Part shown: positions 11,142-20,511 of the stretch, piece after piece
Numbering within the stretch: position 1 is the stretch's first letter
Layout of the letters: each line of letters begins with the position of its first letter
Assembly (NCBI RefSeq): GCF_000210295.1
Contig: NC_026743.1
Span: forward strand, 2,976,001-3,040,000
From: Trypanosoma brucei gambiense DAL972
Lineage: Eukaryota > Euglenozoa > Kinetoplastea > Trypanosomatida > Trypanosomatidae
DNA: 64,000 nucleotides
Direction of reading: 5' to 3'
Program-made: the position numbers and the translations under genes
Notes under the pieces: model-generated
Told to the model about the DNA's origin: nothing
The model's input: the letters and a program-made list of their open reading frames with translations, nothing else
Databases searched by the model: none

Positions 11142-12768
11142 TGCGTCTTTGCTTCAATAGTTGCTTTCTTTTTTCCCCCTTTTTGTGCTTCTTACTGTTG
11201 CTTTGTTGGTGTTTTCTTATGCTTTTTTTCTATTGTGTTTGCCATGTGTCCATTTTTTTTTTTTTAGTTTATGGTGAGGAATGACAAAGAATAAGAAAAT
11301 TAACGGAGGATAAATTTGATCAAATGAGAAGTTTTCGCATGTATACAGACAAATCAGTTGATTGGTAGGAATGTTAATACAAGAAGATATTACGCTCACC
11401 CTGAACCACAAGGAAGTACATATTACAAAACTAAGAAAACAGCAACAGCAACATTATTTAAATTGGAAAGAGAAAAGAGTCACAACACCAAAAAAGCGAA
11501 ATAATTATTTTCTCATGCTTTACCGTCAGCACTTACTGAACACCTCACCACACAATGGGAAATTGCGAAGATGTTGTGTTCAAGAAGTGGGAGTGACAGC
11601 ACTAGATGAAGAAATAAGTGATTACAACGTCTGACTTCATCATCCCTTCTTCTTTCCCGCGCAAATTTATGACAAGTAGAGGAGATTATTAAGAAAAGAG
11701 AAAAAAAAACAATAAAAAACAATAAAAGAACAAAGAAACGAAAAAAAAAAGGAGGATGAACACATACGCGCACGTTCTTTTTCCCCACCCGTGACCCCGA
11801 GAGTCACGCTTTCGCTTAATCATCCCACCCCCATATTTTCTTTCCCTTTATTTCCTTCAGTTACCTTCGTCTTTTTTTTTCTTCCCCTCATCTCTCTCTC
11901 TCTCTCTTATTTTCTTTTTTTTTTGTTTTTTGTTTGTAAGTTAAATTGTAGAGGAGTGTGCGTATGCATTAAATCCATACCTTTCTTCACTATTTTTTAA
12001 AAATTTCTTTTACCTCTCCTCCTATTTTTTATTCTCTCTTTACCTTTTGTTAACAAAACAAAACAAAGAAAAAATTACATAATTTCTCCCTTCTCCTCTT
12101 CCTCTTCCTCCTTTTTTTTTTCTCTCTTGTTCTTTCTATTTACTCTGTTTCCTTTAATATTTTCACAAAAAAAAAACGGTAAGACGGCATTAACGACACC
12201 GGTAGAAACATTTGGAAGAAGCAGAGGAGGAAAAAAAAAAGAAAGAAAGCAATTAGAAGAGAGAGTTAAAACAAGGTACATCCCCAAAATAAGACATTAA
12301 CAAAACAAAACAAAGGAAAAAAAAGAAAAAAGAAGACAAACACGAACACAAACACACACACAAAAAAAAGAAACAATGATCGGCACAGTTTGTTATTATT
12401 TACTACTGCTGCTGCTGCTCATTTTTTTTAATTTGTTTATTTGGATTTTTCTTTTATTCTCTCATCGCTGTTTGAGGTATTTGGAACGATTATTCATATC
12501 ATATTCATCTTCCCTCGCGTGTTGTCTTCGTTTTACATCCACTCGACTCTCCCTCATTCTATCTTCCCTTCCCCTCCAATTGCGTCAAATCAATAAAAAA
12601 AAAAAGAAAAGAAAAAAAAAGAGAAAGAAAAAGAAAAATGCGACTAAACCCTTCGCACATCTTTTATCTTTATCCTTGCTTTTTTTTTAAAAAAAAAGAG
12701 AAATTTACAAAAATAATAACAATAATGATTTAAAAAAAAGTTTCATTATTATTTTTATTATTGTGGTC

Positions 12769-12790
12769 ATATATATATATATATATATAT
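12769..12790. repeat. (AT)n microsatellite
   Basis: Alternating AT of about 22 bp between a T-rich and a pyrimidine-rich stretch. Confidence 0.9.
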
Positions 12791-13777
12791 TTCTTTTCTT
12801 TTCTTCTTTTCTTTGTTAAAATTTGAAACATTTGCCTCTTCCTTTACACTCTTTCTTTCTTTCACCCTTTTCTCTCTCTCTCTCTTTTCTTTCCCCCTTC
12901 ACATACACTTAAACTTGAACTTTTCATTCCTTCACATCTTCATACAACATACACATATGTGCGGTGACTCGCATTTTAGTTCCATCGCCACATTATTTTA
13001 CTCCGCAAGCACTTCAATATTATATATATATATATATTTATTTATTTAAAAAAAGAAGAAAATTGAGAAACAAACGAAAAGAGGTTGAGGAATAATAATG
13101 GCGGAGGTGATGAGGCAAACGTGTTGCTCCCAACTAATACAGCTGCGGGTCCGACGGCAAATTCTGTTTTTTTCTTTCCTTTTCTTTTCTCTTCTCTTTT
13201 CTTTCCTTTTCCTTCATCTTTTTTATTCTTTACTTTACTTTACTCTGCTCTTCACTTTTATTTATTTATTATATATTTGTTTGTTTCTTCATTCTTTTTT
13301 TTTTTCGTTTTTAAATCCCACCGCTGCGAAGTGATGGTCCATTTTTCTTTTCCTTTGTTTTTTTCGAAATTGCAGGACGGAGGAGTAAAATGCAAGAGCG
13401 TGTAAAAAGAGGTTATTGAAGGATGATACGAAAGAAAAAAAAAGGGAGGGGGGGGGGGAAATAACACACCGGAGAAGGGAAAGAGACAAATAAAAAGAGA
13501 AAAAAGAAAGGAAGAAAGAAAAAAAAAAATACATATATTGACTGAGCGAATAACTGAGTAGTTCTTTTTTTTTCTTCTTCTTCTCTTTTTCTTCCTTTTC
13601 TGTTAGGGTTTCTCAGCATTCTGACATTATTTATTATTATTTTTTTGTTGTTTCCCCTGCCATAAAGGAGAGGAACATGGAGTGGAAGGAAGTTTGGAGA
13701 TAAATAGGGAAAACATGATTGAGTGAAGTGGATTGGGAAGTCATGGCGTAACCCGTTCCATTCATTACGTTGCATAA

Positions 13778-13795
13778 ATATATATATATATATAA
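13778..13795. repeat. (TA)n microsatellite
   Basis: Alternating TA of about 18 bp in the CCCH spacer, followed by a GTT trinucleotide repeat at about 13825-13842. Confidence 0.85.
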
Positions 13796-15295
13796 TTTTG
13801 CATTTGTTTGTTTGTGTTCATTGTGTTGTTGTTGTTGTTGTTGTTTTTATCTTCTAGAGGGTAGTTATGACGACAACAGAGGCTCAGCAAGCAAAATAGT
13901 AGTAATAGACAATAATAATAATAATAACAATAGCAATAGTAATAATAATAATAAGCGCTAAAATTAAAATTTTCTCTTCTTTATATTAAAAAAAAAAAAA
14001 CAGAGCAATACCACCTTTCCATATCCGACATTTTACTCTTGCCTCCTTCTTCAGATTTTCACTCGTGTTATTATATCAACCTTAGACAAAATTGCCATGA
14101 ACGGACGAACCCCTCTCATTAGTAATATTATTATCAACGCTATTATTTCTTTTTTTTTTCCCTCCCTTTTAAGTTGACACTCCCTTCTCCACTCTCTCAT
14201 TACATTGGATCTCTTATTTTTCTTTGCTTTTTTCTTTTTTAAAAAAACATTCTCATTTATCTATCTGTTTGTTGTTCCTTCACTAACCACTATATTTATA
14301 TTTATTTATAACAGAGGTTACCGCAGAAATTCTTAAGGAAAAGCAAATCAGAATATATTTTGTTGTGGCTCTCCTTCGATTTCTCTCGCTCTTTTTTCTT
14401 TCTTTTCTTCTCTTTTCTTTTATTTATTTTTTCTCCCACACCACACCACGTGTTGTGGTATGCGGAAACGGAGCAGCGGGACGCGAAAGTGTGGAGAAAT
14501 AATAAACAAAATCGGGCGTGCCACATGCAAAACAAAAAAAAAAGAAAAAAAAGAAAAGAAGCGGATCTACAGAACACAGGTACGCTCCAGCAAATACCTG
14601 TAAGGCATATTAAGCAGCAATACAAATAAACAAGAAAAAGAAAAAGAAAAATGACATTTGCAAGGAGGGTAGGCGGGGGAAACGATCGTTAAAGTAAAAA
14701 AATTCACACACATTTTCATTTCTTTGTTTGTTTGTTTCTTTTTCTTTTTCTTTTGTATGAACCACAATCATGCAGCATCGTTTCTGGACGTTTGGCTGCC
14801 TTCTCTTTCCTTCTATTTTTCCGTTTCTTCATTTCTTTGGTTCCTTACCAAAAAGAAAAAAAGAGTCGTATCCGTCACGACCGTTCACGTTAATAAAAGA
14901 TATGTTGTGAATTTAAACTATTTTCGATCGACCCCGCGGTAAAACAAAACGCAAAAAAAAAAAATTCAACAACAAGAGCAAACGAACGAAAATTAAAACG
15001 GCAACGGCAAAAAAAACGCGCCTTTTTTTACGGTATGAAGGGAAAGGAAGATTGAGGAAAAGAAAACACGCATAGTATCACTTCGCCCACAATCAAAATG
15101 GACGCACCCAAAAAGGGCCGCAGGGATCAGACAAAAAGTTAAAGTAAAAAAAAAAAGAAAAAGAAAGAAAGAAAAGAAAGGTGGATAAACGGGGGAGGGG
15201 AAACAAAACAACAACAACAACAACAACAAATTACAAACAAGTCCACAAGACGAGTGCAGCAGAGTAGACTAAATGAGAGAAGGGATTCCCCACAT

Positions 15296-16138
15296 TTACA
15301 GCTGCTGGTAAGGATTATGTCGGTAGAAACGTGGGCGCCGAGGAGCACTGCCATCAGAAATGGTGTTCATGTCAGATGTGGTGCAATCATCATGTTGATG
15401 GCCACTTCCAGAAAGTCCATATTGCATACTTCCAACTGCAGAGGCGGAAAATGATGAGCCGCTGTAAACTGTAGAAGGGGCTCGCTTACAAACCATTGTT
15501 GCAATGCTGGCGGGTACTCCTGCAGCACACGGGTTCGGAGAACTGTCGAGAGGGCTCCCACACGCCGTCTTCACAGCGGATTTATTACCACTGGCGTGAT
15601 GGCGCCGATGAGAGCGGCAAAGAACACGTTTGGAGCTGAGATCCACTTCAGGGTCGACGGCAACAGCATGAACAAAGTTGCAGGACGCGCCACGATGACA
15701 TACGCCATTAAAATAGTAATGTGCGCAATGAGAAAGTGGCTTTGCCCTCGGTCTCCGGCGAGGAATAACTGCTTGTGTAACAAGAACGAGTCCGCTAGCA
15801 ATCCTCTCAATTGGTTTTTTATTATTGGGAAGCAGAACCTCAAGCACATCACCCGATTGACAGCGTTCGTACATACAGCACTGCTCGTGGCGCCATATGT
15901 AATTCACATGAATGGGATGCGCCTTCAGCGTGCTGTAATCAACATTGGCGTGTAGAAACCTGCAATCGCTACCCGCAAGACATGAGTTCGGATCGTAAGG
16001 TTTATAATGAGTACAAATCATTGTGTACGGGTTGCTTGGATGCACATGTGGCATGTGGACCACTGAATGAGAAGGTATCTCGTACATGTACCTGAACTCT
16101 ATATCAAACGCACTGGTCACATCAGTTGCTGTGGTCAT
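15296..16138 (-). CDS. ZC3H38: CCCH zinc-finger RNA-binding protein with HNPY tail (near-duplicate copy 2)
   Basis: A 280-aa protein. I use the ATG at 16138; the frame is open upstream to a TTG at 16204, but no earlier ATG exists. Finger 1 is C42-C53-C59-H63 and finger 2 is C138-C147-C153-H157, with the shared inter-finger block between. The C-terminus is YRHNPYQQL (YRHNPY at 272-277), a good match to the MKT1-binding motif. It is almost identical to the copy at 10281-11141 from FDIEF onward but has its own first ten residues, its own patch after the second finger and its own last three residues. This pattern points to recent duplication plus gene conversion. Likely a post-transcriptional regulator. 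The symbol rests on remembered gene order. Confidence 0.88.
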   Translation of the reverse strand: MTTATDVTSAFDIEFRYMYEIPSHSVVHMPHVHPSNPYTMICTHYKPYDPNSCLAGSDCRFLHANVDYSTLKAHPIHVNYIWRHEQCCMYERCQSGDVLEVLLPNNKKPIERIASGLVLVTQAVIPRRRPRAKPLSHCAHYYFNGVCHRGASCNFVHAVAVDPEVDLSSKRVLCRSHRRHHASGNKSAVKTACGSPLDSSPNPCAAGVPASIATMVCKRAPSTVYSGSSFSASAVGSMQYGLSGSGHQHDDCTTSDMNTISDGSAPRRPRFYRHNPYQQL

Positions 16139-17195
16139 CTTGACTTTGTTTGGTTCTTCTTGATATTCTTCTCTTTCTTGATGAACTATTCGGTGCTGTG
16201 CCAACTAAATAACTGTCTAGAGGAGAACAATATACCAAGTATTGCATCAGGAAGGCGGAAGGTAAGTGACCAAAGAATTCCAGTATGACTTGTATGACAG
16301 CATCATATCGCTATTAAGGGGAAAGAGGATGAGATAACTTAAATGGCCTGTACATGAAAGGAGTGAATCGGCACAGGGTGAATAGGAATCGTTTATTCGG
16401 GCATTGCGATCAAAAAAAAAAAAAAGAGAGAACAAAAAAAAAAAAATGGCGCGATACGTAAATCGATCACCACAATTGAGAATGTTTTCCGCTGATGTCA
16501 CCCGATCTACCATTTTTTTTTACCCCTACTCCTACCTCGCCTCCTCCTCCACCTTCGATATATATATAGAGAGAGAAATTTCCCCTCTTTTTTTCACAGA
16601 CCTTTTTTTAAAAAAATTATTACTCCCATATCCACAAAACATGCCACTAGCGCCAACACCATCGCGCAATACACCCCCATGTTCCCCCTTCACGTTTCCA
16701 AGTCCTGGCATTTTTTTTTTTTTGCACCTCAACTCACTTCTCCCCCTTGAGGTAATCTGGTTGAAGGCAACAAGTACAGCATGAGTCAACGAAAGAAATG
16801 AAACTTCGTGTGAGGAGGAGGAGGAGGAGAATCAAAACCAAAATCAGGACGTTTTCTGATTTTCTTCCCGAGCGGAAACGAATGATTGCAATGTTAAAGG
16901 AAAGGGAGAAATACCCCCAGAGGAGACACCACTCACCCAAACTAAAACACTTTGGCATTTCCCCCTCCTCATCTTACACTAATAAAAGTAATGCCTTCAC
17001 CACCTGTACCGAAACACACAAACATCTAGCAATCGACCACTACTCCCTTTAAACTTCCCCAAAGGACATGCGACACACGGGATGGACTGCGCTTTTTTTT
17101 TTTTTTAAATGCTCCTTACAGAGCCCCCGAGTATACAAGGAAAGTAAGGGAGTGTAGAAGGAGGGGGAAAAAAGAAAAGAAAAGAATCAGTTCAA
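16139..17195. other. Spacer between the fourth CCCH gene and the cytidylyltransferase fusion
   Basis: About 1.1 kb. An A-run at 16411-16446 (T-rich in transcript sense) is a candidate poly-pyrimidine tract for the CCCH gene at 16138. T7A7 occurs at about 16603-16616. The remainder is presumably the 3' UTR of the cytidylyltransferase fusion. No credible gene. Confidence 0.55.
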
Positions 17196-18716
17196 CTACG
17201 ACCCCTCCATAACAGTTGATCGACTACTCGCATTGTCCCTTCGAGATAACTCCACTTCAGTAGCATCACGAATGCGGGCAATTAGCAGACTTGTTGATAT
17301 CCCTTCCGTACGTGGTGCTGTCCGAAGAATACCCATTCTGCGTGGCACTGCATAATACGTGTCATCAGGGCGGTTGTATTCATCACCACACACCACCACG
17401 TGAATATTGTAGCGTTTGATCATTTCTTCAGTGAGGCCGGTAACAGGGCTGTTCCGAATAACCTGTGAAACAAACTTACACATCTTTACCTCATTCACCC
17501 TTTCATCGACTGTCATGATTGGCCGTCGTTTGTACGCTTCGCATTCATCATCTCCACAAACACCAACAATGAGGCGATTGCCGTAGTGAAGAGCATTCTG
17601 CAGGAAGTTCTTATGTCCCGCATGGCACAAGTCAAAAACACCATCACAGAACACATTTCTCACAGGCGCAAAAAGGGGAATACGCGCGGAATATGACAGA
17701 TCCACCATCATTCCAATAACGTACAGGATCGATGCGCCTATGGAAAGAATATCGTTAAATACGGATCCCACACAAATACAAATGACGGCCGCATGCACCC
17801 GCCTGCCGGAAACGTTGCTCACATGCACCTCCGTTGAAAGTAAACCAACAGCAAGAGATCCACTGATAAGACTGAATACATTGTTGTTAGTGAAAGAAAA
17901 GATATTGAACAGCGGCACCACACGAGTGGCCAAACACACGGCAATCGCCGCCTTATGTTTCTTCTCCATCTTCAGAAGCAACAAGTTTGTGAAGCTCACC
18001 ATGACAAGGAATATGAATGCATCTCTCAAAAAGTTTGGATAGACTGGACTGTAAAAGTTCATATCCGGAAATACCACTCTTGCAATCAACGCGCAGAGAA
18101 TTAGGAAGGAAAGTTCCGAGTCACGAAAGCAATACGTCAGGTGATAAACAACTGTCTTCGCCTTCCCTCCTCTCAGATTTTCAGCGCTTATGCGTCCCAG
18201 CACTGTGTTGAATTCGATCAGTTGCAGTACCATTAGAGCGTACCACTGTGTTGAGATATCAACTATATTGAACGCTTTCATGAGCGTCAGAGCAAAGAAA
18301 ATGCGCAGAACACTACTGCAGACACGAGAAAATATGTCACCCAGTGGCGTAGCGGAACGGCACCGCCTTGCGTGCACACCATCCAACGCACCGCACATGA
18401 TAGCTACAACACATAACAAAGACGACATTAATATGGGCCCAGTTGCCGCTGCAGTGTGTGACTGAGGGGTTTGGTCATAGTACTCGCTGAGGATCTGGTA
18501 TGACTGCACGGAGCTCATTAAACCCACTAATGTAATGGTGTTGGGTGCCACGGCCTCCGGCACAAAAGTGCTATCTAAAAAAACCCAAAGTGAGTGGAGC
18601 ACCAACGTCACAAAACTAACGGGACGCGTCTCAACACTTGTATCTGCATGTGCGACGCGGTCCCGCTCCAGAGGTGTAAAAAAAAAACTGTGGTCACTCA
18701 GGTAGTGGGATACCAT
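17196..18716 (-). CDS. CCT: Cytidylyltransferase fused to a degenerate CDP-alcohol phosphotransferase-like membrane domain
   Basis: A 506-aa protein. Residues about 356-480 are a cytidylyltransferase domain with HAGH (365-368) and RTEGISTS (469-476), the CTP-binding signatures of choline/ethanolamine-phosphate cytidylyltransferases, which make CDP-choline or CDP-ethanolamine in the Kennedy pathway. Residues about 35-340 are hydrophobic and resemble a CDP-alcohol phosphotransferase: APNTITLVGLM near 57-67 and DGVHAR at 112-117. In the canonical DGx2ARx8Gx3Dx3D motif the last two aspartates are replaced by Ser130 and Ser134, so this half should be inactive and may serve as a membrane anchor. 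From memory the T. brucei syntenic gene is annotated as choline-phosphate cytidylyltransferase; the substrate is not proven by sequence. ATG start. Confidence 0.85.
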   Translation of the reverse strand: MVSHYLSDHSFFFTPLERDRVAHADTSVETRPVSFVTLVLHSLWVFLDSTFVPEAVAPNTITLVGLMSSVQSYQILSEYYDQTPQSHTAAATGPILMSSLLCVVAIMCGALDGVHARRCRSATPLGDIFSRVCSSVLRIFFALTLMKAFNIVDISTQWYALMVLQLIEFNTVLGRISAENLRGGKAKTVVYHLTYCFRDSELSFLILCALIARVVFPDMNFYSPVYPNFLRDAFIFLVMVSFTNLLLLKMEKKHKAAIAVCLATRVVPLFNIFSFTNNNVFSLISGSLAVGLLSTEVHVSNVSGRRVHAAVICICVGSVFNDILSIGASILYVIGMMVDLSYSARIPLFAPVRNVFCDGVFDLCHAGHKNFLQNALHYGNRLIVGVCGDDECEAYKRRPIMTVDERVNEVKMCKFVSQVIRNSPVTGLTEEMIKRYNIHVVVCGDEYNRPDDTYYAVPRRMGILRTAPRTEGISTSLLIARIRDATEVELSRRDNASSRSTVMEGS

Positions 18717-20511
18717 TGACCACGTAGCTTCATCAGTTAACGTTCAGGAGTGAAACGGCAAAAGAAGGAAAAAAGAAAGATATATACGTGCGTTAGGAAA
18801 AACGAATTCGAAAACAGAGGTAAAACGGCTTTTCAGCGGAACATTATATTCGAAAGTGTTTGCTCCTGATAGATATGCAAAAAACGATTTATGTGTACGC
18901 CCACCTACAGGTGCTTACACGCTTGCAAAAGTGATGCAATGCTGAGTTGCGGCAGAAAAAGAGAGCACTTCCGAATAGCCCCCTTCCTGCCACATATACA
19001 CATATACGCTGTTTGAGAAAGAAACTACGAGGATACTTTTGCGTCATCATGTGCCTACTAGAGGTAGTGCATATTGACGTACCAAAAAAAAAAAAAAAGC
19101 GTAAAGAATGGGAGCCAAACGTTTTCTCTAGCGAAGAAAAAAAAAGAAAGAGAGAGAGCTAAAGAGGGATATCTTAGAGGCAGTGACACTCGTAGACATT
19201 TAGACAAGCAAGCAAACACGGTAATAAATGTACATGGCATGAAGGAGTGCACAGAAGGCGAGTAGTCTGACCCGTGAGTCATGGGTACAGAACATATATG
19301 ATTTCAAACGGTTATGATCAAGTATAAATGACCAGGACTGCAAGCGAATAAATCAAAGTTAAAAGGAAAAAAAAAGCAAGGCAAGGGAGACGAAAGATAA
19401 AAGAAGAGAAAAAAAAAGAGGGACACAAAGTCCGGCAGATCAATATAAAAGTTTATTTGTTTACTCCACTTCTCTCCGGCATCAAAACTTTTTCCTCATT
19501 GATCCTCTTACTGGAAGAAGCGTTACATGAGGAGCGAATACAAATATAAAATAGGAATCAAGTATATCATAGGGGGGAAGGGAAGGCTAAAGGAAAAGAA
19601 TGCCATTCAAAGGAAACAACCCCTTCCTTTTGTACAGATACACACATATACAAATACTTAATGTGAAATAACAGCCCGAATGCTCGCAATTTATCATACA
19701 TTGGTCTAACAAACTGTGCAGAACCACCAGATCCCAGAGCATATATTTATATACAAATGTATGTCACGGAAATTCGCCACTCATCTTAGGTTATACCGCC
19801 TGACTGTGCGTATTTCCTCCTCCCCCCCCCTTTCTCGCTTTCTTTACTACCCCTTCACATATCTCTGATGTTGTGGTGCCGCTGAATCATTGCCTGTACG
19901 CTTGTTTCTGTCATCCTTAAGTCAGTGCTCAAGTTTGCAATTTGTTGCGTTTGCAGAGATGCACACCAAACGTGCAGAGTCCCCTCCCCCAGAAAAAAAA
20001 AAACAGAACGAAATTATGAAAAACAAAACACCATTAAAAATCATTCAAAATATTAAACAATGACCCCGCCCCCCCCCTCCATATATACACCGAAACAAAA
20101 GTATGAAATAGTGGTAAGGGGCAAACGAGACCGACGAGACGGAACATGACCCTTCATCTATTATTCCACGCACTCCAATCAGGTCTGCAAATCACAAAAT
20201 ACATCCAACTACTGCCATTAGTGGAATATCGGTTCCCCATTAATTAATTCTTCTGCTTTCTTTCTCTTTTTTTTTTCTGTTCTCCCCCTCTCCCTACCTT
20301 TTACATATTTTGCTTTTTTCCCTCTTGGGCAACCTTTTATTTCAGTTTAATACATCATTTCCACCACCGCAGTTCAATAACAGGTCCTGAAGTACATGTA
20401 TTACATAGCGCGGCAATGACGCCATCATCCCGTATCAATTAATCCATTTGTTTGTGTGCTTCCTTCTGTATCTATTTCGTAAGGAGGCTCACAGTCCAGT
20501 TGGCTTCACAG
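18717..20511. other. Spacer: 5' region of the cytidylyltransferase fusion and 3' UTR of the PCS-like gene
   Basis: About 1.8 kb without a credible gene. It is less repetitive than the CCCH spacers, with A-runs near 19083-19100 and 19370 and C/T-rich runs near 19818-19840 and 20260-20330. Probably mostly the 3' UTR of the gene ending at 20512. Confidence 0.55.
18728..18780 (-). promoter_or_regulatory. Candidate trans-splice acceptor for the cytidylyltransferase fusion
   Basis: On the minus strand 18759-18780 is a pyrimidine tract and the first following AG is at 18729-18728. This gives a short 5' UTR of about 11 nt before the ATG at 18716. Prediction only. Confidence 0.4.

Larger units (their letters stand above)
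11142..15295. other. Very long low-complexity spacer (3' UTR of the fourth CCCH gene)
   Basis: About 4.2 kb with no credible ORF. Composition alternates in blocks: plus-strand pyrimidine-rich at about 11800-12150, 12400-12560, 12800-12900 and 13160-13310, and purine-rich at about 12220-12375, 12595-12640 and 13430-13530. T/A palindromes occur at 12680-12697 and 14235-14247, (TA)n at 12769-12790, 13018-13036 and 13778-13795, a GTT repeat near 13825, and AAT repeats near 13911-13955. Most of it should be the 3' UTR of the CCCH gene ending at 15296. The flanks show no obvious similarity to the spacer below 10281 although the two coding regions are near-duplicates. Confidence 0.6.

Noticed and set aside
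12769..12790. Considered whether the regular short repeats of the spacers could be a CRISPR array
   Set aside because: They are mono-, di- and trinucleotide repeats without spacer units, in a eukaryotic genome.
16139..16204. Upstream extension of the fourth CCCH gene to a TTG codon
   Set aside because: No ATG is present upstream of 16138.
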